Source: Planctomycetota bacterium
GTDB lineage: Bacteria > Planctomycetota > Phycisphaerae > Tepidisphaerales > Tepidisphaeraceae
DNA: 64,000 nucleotides
Assembly: GCA_038746835.1 (NCBI GenBank)
Contig: JBCDKH010000001.1
Span: forward strand, 25,958 to 89,957
Direction: 5' to 3'
In this document: positions 10,251 to 17,031 of the stretch, one piece after another
Layout of the letters: each line of letters opens with the position of its first letter
How positions within the stretch are numbered: position 1 is the first letter of the stretch
Program-made: the position numbers and the translations under genes
The notes under the pieces: model-generated
The model's database searches: none
What the model saw: the letters and a program-made list of their open reading frames with translations, nothing else
What the model was told of the DNA's origin: nothing

Positions 10251-11093
10251 TTACTCGAACACGACCGTCCGCTGGCCGGTGACGATGACGCGGTCTTCCA
10301 GGTGAGCCCGGACCGCTGTCGCAAGCACCTGGCGTTCGAGGTCGCGACCTTTGCGCACGAGGTCGTCGGGCGAGTCGCGATGACCCACCGGCTCGATTGC
10401 CTGAGCCAGAATCGGCCCGGCATCCAGTTCGGCCGTGACGTAGTGGCTCGTCGCGCCGATCAGCTTCACGCCCCGCTCCCACGCCTGGTGGTACGGCCGG
10501 CCTCCCTTGAACGCCGGGAGCAGGCCGTGGTGGATGTTGATGCAGCGACCCGCCCAACGCGCGCACAATTCCGGCGACAGAATCTGCATGTACCGGGCCA
10601 GCACGATCAGGTCGACATCGCCAACGACCTCGGCCAGGGCTTGCTCCTGCTCGGCCTTGGTCTCGGGCGTGACGGGCAGATGAACAAACCTCAGCCCACG
10701 ACGCTCCGCCGCCTCGCCCGGCTCAGGATGATTCGACACAACCATCGCCACCTCGGCCGGCAGCTCGCCGATGTCGTGCCGAAAGAGCAGGTCCCGCAGG
10801 CAATGGTCCTGTCGACTCGCGAGGATCGCGATGCTCGGCCGATGGTCGTCCCAGCCAAGGCGGATCGTCAGGCCATCCCGTTCAGCGAGGTCTCGGACAC
10901 GGCTTGCAAACGCCTCGGCGGTCGAGCCGTCGACCAAGTCGAACGCCAGCCGCATGAAAAAGTGCCCGCGCTCACCGTGCTGATCCGCATCGGTGATGTT
11001 GCCACCTTCGCCTGCGAGAAACGCCGCAACTGTGGCAACAAGGCCCGGCCGGTCCGGGCAATCGATAAGCAGTCGGCCCGAACGCGTCGCCAT
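10251..11093 (-). CDS. purU: Formyltetrahydrofolate deformylase
   Basis: Hydrolyses 10-formyl-THF to THF and formate, balancing one-carbon pools and supplying formate for purine synthesis. The 280-residue protein has an N-terminal ACT domain (about 5-85, LLIDCPDRPGLVATVAAFL) and a C-terminal formyltransferase-fold domain with INIHHGLLPAFKGGRPYHQA and GATSHYVTAELDAGPI, which carry the family His and Asp residues. The length is normal. It is 21 bp upstream of the pilin-like gene on the same strand, but a functional link is doubtful. A 5-FTHF cyclo-ligase at 28968 is the other folate gene of the window. Confidence 0.95.
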   Translation of the reverse strand: MATRSGRLLIDCPDRPGLVATVAAFLAGEGGNITDADQHGERGHFFMRLAFDLVDGSTAEAFASRVRDLAERDGLTIRLGWDDHRPSIAILASRQDHCLRDLLFRHDIGELPAEVAMVVSNHPEPGEAAERRGLRFVHLPVTPETKAEQEQALAEVVGDVDLIVLARYMQILSPELCARWAGRCINIHHGLLPAFKGGRPYHQAWERGVKLIGATSHYVTAELDAGPILAQAIEPVGHRDSPDDLVRKGRDLERQVLATAVRAHLEDRVIVTGQRTVVFE

Positions 11094-11152
11094 GGCCCAG
11101 TCTACGAAACCGACGATCAGCCCGCCTTACCAGCCGCCTCGCCCAACGCACA

Positions 11153-12199
11153 TCACGCCGCGAGTCGCGGCATCGTCGGTAGCTCGTCGAAGGCCGGCAG
11201 TTGCTTCGCGACAGCGTACTTCGCGCGACTCTCCAGCAGACTCGCGTGCTCGGGCCGGTTGACATGCTCCAGGTATCGATCCCGCAACTCCCTGGCCTGA
11301 CGGACCAGGTTCGGGTCGATCGGCGGTGCCTTCGGCCTTGACGCTTTCTTCTCGGTGCCACTAAATCTTTCCAGTGGCGGAACTTGCTGAGGCGTCGGGC
11401 ACGGCAAGGATGCCGTGGCACCGGAGTCTGTGGGCGCGGTGGGTGGGGTGGCAGCCGTCGGCGGGGGACCGAACTGCATGGGCATCCGCGGCTTCGGCGG
11501 CTCGGCGACCGGCTGCTTCTTCGATGTCGTGACCCTCTTTTTCGGCACTGCCGGCTTCAAGGGGGTGGGGACCTCTTTGACCTCGATCACCGGCATCGGC
11601 TCGCTCCAGTGCAACCCCGGCGGGATCGGCAACGCCAGTCGATCCTCCCGCATCTGCCCGCCTTCCGTCTTGCTCGGGTACCACCATCGGGTCTCAGTGT
11701 CTCCCTCTACGATCTTCTTTTGCCAGAACAGGTGGACGCGCTTCTTCTTCGTGCTCCCGCCGCGGAACGCGATCGGCACGAACCCCATCGCCTCCCAGAA
11801 CCGGTTCGCCGGCAGATCCTGGGCACACCAGCAACAGAACAGCCGACACCCATACGCACTCCGCTCGAAGACCTCCTTGAGCAACGTGGCCCCGATCAGC
11901 CCCCGCTGCGCCGACGGATCGACGCACAGCTGATAGATCACGCCCAGCTCATCCCGCTTGAGGTACCGGTCGCGATACATGACGTAGCCGATCGGCTGTG
12001 CCATCGTCTCCTGCTCAGCGACGAGCAATCCGCCCAGATCGAGGTACTCCTGGAACTGCTTGGTCGTCGCATAGCCGAGCTGCTTCGAGTGCTTCTTGTG
12101 CAATGCGTCGATCCATGGCAGGTCGTCGTGCGTCGCGGGGCGCACCGTGATCGGCGCATTCGGCACCGGCAATGCGTTCTGCGAAATGAGCTCATTCAT
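11153..12199 (-). CDS. GNAT-fold N-acetyltransferase-like protein with Pro-rich tail
   Basis: A 348-residue protein. Residues 15-165 look like a GNAT acyltransferase: ITVRPATHDDLPWIDALH at the start, YQLCVDPSAQRGLIGATLL in the position of the acetyl-CoA-binding motif A (Q/R-x-x-G-x-A variant), and ANRFWEAMGF in motif B. It is followed by a Lys/Pro/Thr-rich, probably disordered linker (about 205-285) and a basic helical C-terminus (about 290-340). The acceptor is unknown. It heads a group of small accessory genes set in repeats (12226-14913), a context that suggests flexible-genome DNA. Dispersed repeat copy B begins 27 bp upstream of its start. Confidence 0.75.
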   Translation of the reverse strand: MNELISQNALPVPNAPITVRPATHDDLPWIDALHKKHSKQLGYATTKQFQEYLDLGGLLVAEQETMAQPIGYVMYRDRYLKRDELGVIYQLCVDPSAQRGLIGATLLKEVFERSAYGCRLFCCWCAQDLPANRFWEAMGFVPIAFRGGSTKKKRVHLFWQKKIVEGDTETRWWYPSKTEGGQMREDRLALPIPPGLHWSEPMPVIEVKEVPTPLKPAVPKKRVTTSKKQPVAEPPKPRMPMQFGPPPTAATPPTAPTDSGATASLPCPTPQQVPPLERFSGTEKKASRPKAPPIDPNLVRQARELRDRYLEHVNRPEHASLLESRAKYAVAKQLPAFDELPTMPRLAA

Positions 12200-12225
12200 G
12201 ACATCTCCGTCGTTCGTTCTGTTCC

Positions 12226-12316
12226 GTCATCCCGAGCGCAGCCGAGGGACCTCGCAGCGGCTCCGCGACGAAGGCCGGACGAGGTCCTTCGACTCGCTGC
12301 GCTCGCTCAGGATGAC
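12226..12316. repeat. Dispersed palindromic repeat, copy B
   Basis: A 91-bp copy of the element described at 7152, with full left (GTCATCCCGAGCGCAGCC) and right (CTGCGCTCGCTCAGGATGAC) arms. It sits between the GNAT gene and the Ig-like gene, both on the minus strand. Confidence 0.9.
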
Positions 12317-12341
12317 GGATGGGTGCCACCTGGAGCTTCCT

Positions 12342-12758
12342 TTAGCTCGTGTATGGCAAAACGACGCCCATCACCCCGCCCCACGGCTGCCCGCCATCCG
12401 CGGCGCGGATGCCGTTCGCTGCCGAGGCGTCGAGCGTGAACGCGGTCGTGACGGCTGGCCCGAGGTACTCGAGCCCGAGCACCACGGTGTCTGCCGACGG
12501 CTGACTCACGGTGCCCGTCGCGTCCCACCGCACGTTGGTGGCCGAGCCGCCGTCGACGACGATCGCCGCCCCGTCGAGCTGGTCGACGTCGACCGCCTGA
12601 TCGAACGTCAACGTCAGCAGCGAGCCATTGACCACCGCTGACGTCAACACCGGCACACTCGGCCCCGCCGCGACACCCCCGCCCCGCCGACGCCGCCCGT
12701 ACCGCCGCCGCTTGGCGGGCGTGAACGACGGTGGGACGTTGACGGTGGCGAGAGGCAT
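12342..12758 (-). CDS. Small Ig-like protein with Arg-rich N-terminus
   Basis: A 138-residue protein I cannot name. Residues 1-30 are basic (KRRRYGRRRRGG around 17-28). Residues 35-135 look like one all-beta Ig-like domain: SLLTLTFDQAVDVDQLDG resembles the SwmB-type strand pattern (T-L-T-F-D-x-A) seen in bacterial adhesins and surface repeats. There is no signal peptide, so it is either cytoplasmic or a structural part of a particle. Its neighbour, the fibronectin-like gene, has the same kind of single beta domain without a signal peptide; a phage-derived structural origin is possible but unproven. Confidence 0.6.
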   Translation of the reverse strand: MPLATVNVPPSFTPAKRRRYGRRRRGGGVAAGPSVPVLTSAVVNGSLLTLTFDQAVDVDQLDGAAIVVDGGSATNVRWDATGTVSQPSADTVVLGLEYLGPAVTTAFTLDASAANGIRAADGGQPWGGVMGVVLPYTS

Positions 12759-12767
12759 GGGGAGAAA

Positions 12768-12948
12768 GGGACTAGCGACTAGGGACTAGGGACTAGGGAC
12801 TAGGAGTTAGGGATGAAGGCAGAAGTGGGGAGTGGGGAGTTGGGAGTTGGAGTGATCAAGGATGAAGTGCGGCGGGTGCCGAGTTGGCACGTTCCTCCGC
12901 TCTGACCTTCCTCCTTCATCCCTCCTCCTTCATCCCTTCTCACCTCCC
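12768..12948. repeat. Heptanucleotide tandem repeats and inverted repeats
   Basis: About 180 bp of low-complexity DNA between two minus-strand genes. 12768-12812 is a run of GGGACTA heptamers (CTAG at each junction). 12820-12860 has GTGGGGA/GTTGGGA heptamers. GGGATGAAGG near 12810 has perfect complements CCTTCATCCC near 12911 and 12927, so the region can fold into large hairpins. The CTAG-rich part resembles the inverted repeats at 30836 and 36709. Confidence 0.75.
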
Positions 12949-13638
12949 TCACGCCGCCATCTTCATCGACGGCGACTCCTCGCTGACACTGGCGGTGGGG
13001 GTGGCGGAGGACTGAACGTTGCTGCCGAAGAGGACGTTGAACGTCGCCCACATGCCGGCCGCGGTGCTGCGGACGGCCTGCATCTTGTACGTGATCTGCG
13101 TCGCCCCGGCCGGGATCGTCGCGTCGACGAACTTCCGGCTGCCGACACCGCCGAGGTACTCGAAGTCGAGCGACCCGTTCGTGCTGCGGTAGACCTGGTA
13201 GATCGTCCCGCTGGTGCCCGCGGGGTTGTCGCACTTCCAGCTGAGCATGAGCTCACCGTTGCCGTTGACCTCGGTCTTGAGCTCGTAAGGCGTGCCCGGT
13301 GCCGCGCTCGGGCTTGGCGTCGCGGGCACTGGAATCTGAGCTGCGGCGTAAACGCCGTCGCCGTCGGCACCCGCCTGGGAACGGATTTGGTAGATGATGT
13401 CCGACCCCGCCCGGCTCATCGCGTCGAGCGCGACGTTCAAGTCAGCAGTCGCGGCCTTGGCAGCATTCTGCGCCGCCTGCTGCGCGTCGTACGCCGTTCG
13501 GGCGGCCTGCGTCTTGGTGTCGAGGTCGGTCACTTCCGCCTCGGTCGTGCCGATGGTCGTCGCCTGGGCGGTCCAGACGGAAATGTGATCCTCGAAGAAC
13601 TGAATCTTGTCGACGTTTTTACGGGGAACAACGCTCAT
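12949..13638 (-). CDS. Fibronectin type III-like protein with helical N-terminus (paralogue of 30922)
   Basis: A 229-residue protein without signal peptide. Residues 1-90 are predicted helical and Ala/Asp-rich (DLDTKTQAARTAYDAQQAA). After a Pro/Ala linker (about 105-118) comes one fibronectin type III-like domain (about 118-210), with GELMLSWKCDNP and IYQVYRS as the B and C strands. It ends in the tail SPSMKMAA. The start ATG at 13638 follows a weak AAAGAA; the frame is open further up, but that part has G/C-biased, non-protein-like composition. The gene at 30922 has the same layout and a matching tail. The function is unknown; similar small proteins occur in other planctomycetes as far as I recall. 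Confidence 0.7.
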   Translation of the reverse strand: MSVVPRKNVDKIQFFEDHISVWTAQATTIGTTEAEVTDLDTKTQAARTAYDAQQAAQNAAKAATADLNVALDAMSRAGSDIIYQIRSQAGADGDGVYAAAQIPVPATPSPSAAPGTPYELKTEVNGNGELMLSWKCDNPAGTSGTIYQVYRSTNGSLDFEYLGGVGSRKFVDATIPAGATQITYKMQAVRSTAAGMWATFNVLFGSNVQSSATPTASVSEESPSMKMAA

Positions 13639-13840
13639 GGTGGCGTTCTTTCTGGAGCGCCGGCTCCACAGGGCAAGCGAGAGATCAAGGTTGAGCCGGC
13701 ACGCGTTCACCGTGAACAGGTCGCCGGGGGTGGGGTGGGGAGTTCGCCTGCACCGCCGACATCGGCCACGCGGCCTACCCCCTTTACGCGAAGCTCGATT
13801 TTTCTGCCCCCACCCCACCGCCCCCCACGCCATCCCCTCC

Positions 13841-13948
13841 GTCATCCCGAGCGCAGCCGAGGGACCTCGGCTGGTTCTGCACGATCGCCCAAGGCGAGGT
13901 CCTTCGACTCGCTGCGCTCGCTCAGGATGACGGATCGCTCAGGATGAC
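13841..13948. repeat. Dispersed palindromic repeat, copy C, with duplicated right end
   Basis: A copy of the 90-bp element (13841-13931) followed by a second GCTCAGGATGAC end (to 13948), as if the right terminus had been duplicated in tandem. It lies between the fibronectin-like gene and the GIY-YIG gene. Confidence 0.88.
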
Positions 13949-13960
13949 GGAGGACAGCGA

Positions 13961-14281
13961 TTACTCCAGCTCTGGCAGTGGCACGACTGTCTGGTCCGCC
14001 TCGTCGTAGAGGTCATCCCACTGCGGATTGGCCGCTGCGATCAAGTTCGTCTTCTTCGACCGCCTCCACCCTTTGAGCTGCTTCTCTCTCGCGAACGCCG
14101 ACCGAGCATCAGGGAACGACTCGTAGTGAACCAGCCGGTCAATCGCGTACTTCTCCGTGAAGCCCGGCACGAGCTTCTGTTTGTGCTCCTGCACCCGACA
14201 ATCGAGGTCGCTCGTCACCCCGATGTAAAGCGTCCCGCCCGGCCGACTGGCAAGGATGTACACCCAAAACGACCGAACCAC
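13961..14281 (-). CDS. GIY-YIG endonuclease domain protein
   Basis: A 106-residue single-domain GIY-YIG nuclease of the UPF0213/YhbQ type. The start is FWVYILASRPGGTLYIGVTSDL, split here as FWVYILAS and TLYIGVTSDL, where the GIY and YIG elements appear as VYI and YIG. It is followed by the conserved Arg (DCRVQEHK) and a Glu in FAREKQLKGWRR. The frame is open upstream, but that part translates the dispersed repeat, so the GTG at 14281 is the likely start. Such small nucleases are common mobile-genome passengers; here the gene lies between two copies of the dispersed repeat. Confidence 0.85.
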   Translation of the reverse strand: MVRSFWVYILASRPGGTLYIGVTSDLDCRVQEHKQKLVPGFTEKYAIDRLVHYESFPDARSAFAREKQLKGWRRSKKTNLIAAANPQWDDLYDEADQTVVPLPELE

Positions 14282-14312
14282 GCCCCCGAACCTATCACGA
14301 ACAACACATCCC

Positions 14313-14402
14313 GTCATCCCGAGCGAGCGAAGCGAGCCGAGGGACCTCGCCTGCTTCTCGGGTCCGACCCACCCGAGGTCCCTCGGCTGCGCTCGGGATG
14401 AC
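14313..14402. repeat. Dispersed palindromic repeat, copy D
   Basis: A 90-bp copy in which the arms are almost perfect complements: GTCATCCCGAGCGAGCG at the left and GCGCTCGGGATGAC at the right, with inner GAGGGACCTCG and CGAGGTCCCTCGG. It is immediately upstream of the GIY-YIG start. Confidence 0.9.
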
Positions 14403-14805
14403 GGAAGGGGCCAAGCTGCAACGCCTCCAAACCAACGAATGCGCGAAACGCACACCGACGATGCCGTCGCCCGGAGCCAACCCGGTCCGAGAAAATCGCC
14501 CCTGCCACCCTTTCATCGCCGCAGGTCCGACAACAAGGTCCGCGTACCCGCCTGCAGAACGACGGGTCATGGCTGCAGCGTTCCTCTGCAGCCATGCAAT
14601 GCTCCGCCGCAGGGCTGCAGCGTCACTTGCGCGGAGCAAAAACGACATCGCAGCCTTGCAGCGTTGCGCTGCAGGGCTGCAGAACGAGGTGCGCTCCGCA
14701 AATACTCCATCGCACGGCTGCAAAGCGACATCGCAGTCGTGCAGCGGAGCCATGCGTCCAGAAAAGCCAACGCCGCGAGACCTCGAACGGCGACGCCGCT
14801 CCTCC
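14403..14805. repeat. Gene-poor stretch holding a degenerate 21-bp array with CTGCAG cores
   Basis: I find no convincing gene here; frames are open on both strands because the repeat period is a multiple of three. From about 14550 to 14760 a GGCTGCAG-like unit recurs. The central GCA falls at 14554, 14575, 14596, 14617, 14636, 14658, 14679, 14698, 14720 and 14741, that is every 19-22 bp and mostly exactly 21. Four units carry the perfect palindrome CTGCAG in register, with one extra out-of-register copy at 14586. The variable part is often ACGACATCGCA. The first 150 bp (14403-14550) show no structure I can name. Confidence 0.7.
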
Positions 14806-14913
14806 GTCATCCCGAGCGATCCGTCATCCCGAGCGCAGCCGAGGGACCTCGCCTGCGATCCGCCAAATCATTCAAGCGAGGTCCCTCGACTCGCTCCGCT
14901 CGCTCGGGATGAC
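14806..14913. repeat. Dispersed palindromic repeat, copy E, with duplicated left end
   Basis: The left terminus GTCATCCCGAGCG occurs twice (14806 and 14823), followed by the usual body and right end CGCTCGGGATGAC. It is the mirror situation to copy C, where the right end is doubled. It lies between the 21-bp array and the 3' end of the GH16 gene. Confidence 0.88.
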
Positions 14914-15010
14914 GGCGTGGGCCTGTTGAACCCCCAAATTCTGCGGGCGATCGCGGGGCAGGCCCCGCGGCCACAAGCAGGGCTTTGCCTGCTGCTGCGT
15001 CGGACATCTC

Positions 15011-16720
15011 TCAGCGGCGGCGGCGCAGGACGAGCAGGCCGGCCGCCGCCGCCAGGGTGAGCGAGGCGGGTTCGGGGTTGTGTGAAATGCTGAAGTTGGT
15101 GATCGTCGCGTTGATGCGGTTGTTGCTGGAACCGAAGGTTTCGTTCCAGGCGTTGCCGTTGAACTCGAAGAAGATCGTGTCGAGGTCGAGGGTGGTGGCG
15201 GGCAGGACGTCGAGGGTGTACGAGGCAGAGCCGTTGGTGAGCAGGTCGCTGACGAGGGTCAGGATCAGGTCGCCGTTGCCGAGGCCTTCGAGGGTGAAGG
15301 TGACGTCGTGCCGGGCCGTGCCGAAGCCGAGGACGCCGGTCTTGCCGAGGTTGTTGTCACCACCTTCGGCGAAGATGGCCCCCTTGGTGTCGGCGAGCGG
15401 ATCGAGGAGAACCTTGTAGAAGTAGTCGCCGGTCGTGCTGTCGGCGAAGCCGATGCCGAGGGTGCTGTTGGCGTCGGCGGGGACGTGGCTGAGTCGGATG
15501 TCGAAGTCGACGGTGAGCGACGAACCGGCGGCGGAGAGGTTCTTGAACGTCGGAAGTTCCGCGGTGACGGCGGCGTTCTTGGCGGTCTTGATCTTGAGCT
15601 TCTCGTTGCCGCCGTGGTTGACGATGCTCGATTCGGCGTTGCCGGAGTCGATCCAGGTGAGTTCGGCCACGCTGTTGATGTCGAGCGGATCGGCGACGCC
15701 GAACTCGTAGACACGGACGAAGTCGACCTGCATGGCTCCGTTCGAGCTGGCACCGCGGGTGCCGAAGCCGGTCGACGGGTCGGCGAAACGTCCGGCCCAG
15801 TTCATGTCTCGGACTTCGCTGCTGAGGATCATCCACTGCGGGATGCCCGAGACGATGCCTGACGGATCGGAGTAGCCGGTGGTCGCGGGGTCGTACGGGG
15901 CTTGGGGCGTATCGAGGAGCGTGTCCCAGACGGGCTGGCCGTCGAGGTAGAAGACGTACTTGCCCGGATCATTGTTGGTCGGCACGACCCACTCGACGCC
16001 GTACGTGTGCCAGCCGCTCCAGGCGTGAGAGCCGGATTGGATGTTGCCGGCACCGTCGAACAGGGTCTTGCGAAGGACGCCGAAGTCGTCGTGGGCGGCT
16101 TTCTCATGAGCGGCCCCGTAGCCGTTCCAGTGGAGGGCCTGGTGGATGTCGTCGCTGATGTTGCCGTTGGCGTTGTTGTGTGGCTTGGAGTTCCAAGAGC
16201 GGTGTTCGACGATGTCGACCTCGACGCCTTCGTTGAGCGGGTCGACCGCGCCGCCACCCTGCTTGTAGACCTCGCTGTTGTAGAGCCAGAAGGCGGACCA
16301 CATGGCGGGGACGGTGTGGAAGTTGATGCGCGCCTCGTAGTAGCCGCCGGTGAAGGTCTGGTTGGAGCTGACGCGGCCCGAGTAGTGCGTCGCATCGCCG
16401 CCGCCCGAGTCGGGGACTGACCAGGTGTCGATCTGCAAGACGCCGTTGTGAACGGTGATGGCGGCGGGATCGTCGTAGTGATCGCGTCGGTTCTGAATCT
16501 GGCCCAAGCCGTTGCGGGCGGTCCACTTGGTCGTGTCGAGGCTGCTGCCGTTGAATTCGTCAGACCAGATCTGGCTGTAACCCGCGGGGGCGCCGCTGAC
16601 GAACGAAGAGCCCTGATTGGGCGGCATCGGCACGGCCAACGCGGACGAGGCGACGCCAAGGGCGGCCGCCCACGCGAGGGCGGCACCGGCCTTGGCCGGG
16701 CGGGAGAGTCGTGACGACAT
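15011..16720 (-). CDS. Secreted glycoside hydrolase family 16 protein with PEP-CTERM anchor
   Basis: A 569-residue exported enzyme. A signal peptide occupies about 1-30 (cleavage after ALA). The GH16 catalytic domain spans about 48-340 with the active-site signature EVDIVEH near 167-173, whose two Glu are nucleophile and acid/base. GH16 enzymes hydrolyse beta-1,3/1,4-glucans, agar or carrageenan; which one cannot be told here. Residues 350-535 form a second, probably carbohydrate-binding beta domain, and the C-terminus is a PEP-CTERM signal: NPEPASLTLAAAAGLLVLRRRR, given here as NPEPAS, a hydrophobic run and RRRR. An exosortase would process it; none is in the window. A promoter-like sequence lies at 16801-16828. 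Confidence 0.93.
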   Translation of the reverse strand: MSSRLSRPAKAGAALAWAAALGVASSALAVPMPPNQGSSFVSGAPAGYSQIWSDEFNGSSLDTTKWTARNGLGQIQNRRDHYDDPAAITVHNGVLQIDTWSVPDSGGGDATHYSGRVSSNQTFTGGYYEARINFHTVPAMWSAFWLYNSEVYKQGGGAVDPLNEGVEVDIVEHRSWNSKPHNNANGNISDDIHQALHWNGYGAAHEKAAHDDFGVLRKTLFDGAGNIQSGSHAWSGWHTYGVEWVVPTNNDPGKYVFYLDGQPVWDTLLDTPQAPYDPATTGYSDPSGIVSGIPQWMILSSEVRDMNWAGRFADPSTGFGTRGASSNGAMQVDFVRVYEFGVADPLDINSVAELTWIDSGNAESSIVNHGGNEKLKIKTAKNAAVTAELPTFKNLSAAGSSLTVDFDIRLSHVPADANSTLGIGFADSTTGDYFYKVLLDPLADTKGAIFAEGGDNNLGKTGVLGFGTARHDVTFTLEGLGNGDLILTLVSDLLTNGSASYTLDVLPATTLDLDTIFFEFNGNAWNETFGSSNNRINATITNFSISHNPEPASLTLAAAAGLLVLRRRR

Positions 16721-16800
16721 GGGATGTTCCTCCGAGAGAGATGAATCGGGTCCGGCGGGTTCCGAAGCGGCCGGGCACCAGTGGCAGCCGGTGCAACATC

Positions 16801-16828
16801 ATTGTAACAGCATGCAATCGCGATGCAA
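16801..16828 (-). promoter_or_regulatory. Promoter with overlapping TTGCA repeats upstream of GH16
   Basis: On the minus strand TTGCAT (16823-16828) and TACAAT (16801-16806) are separated by 16 bp, a good sigma-70 pattern, about 75 bp ahead of the GH16 start. TTGCA recurs several times in and around it, and the segment between -35 and -10 contains the near-palindrome TGCAATCGCGATGCAA on the plus strand. This resembles a LacI-type operator, which would fit a sugar-regulated hydrolase. The rest of the 310-bp gap to mfd shows nothing I can name. Confidence 0.55.
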
Positions 16829-17031
16829 TCTTTGCAAGACACCTATTCCGATGGATTGCCGCGCCTCGCCTCGTTTGCGCGGGACAGAAATGGGGTCACC
16901 AGGGCTCCGTCTCAACCCCCAGTATCAGGCGCAGCGCGATCTGACGGATGACAGAGGATGACGGGATTCCGGGACATCACTCAAAATTGTCGCCCGCCAC
17001 ATGCTGGGTTGTCCCTCGTCCGGCCATCCGT

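Noticed and set aside
14295..15060. Genes on either strand across 14403-14805
   Set aside because: The frames translate the dispersed hairpins and the CTGCAG array; composition is Ala/Arg/Cys-rich and changes abruptly with the repeats.
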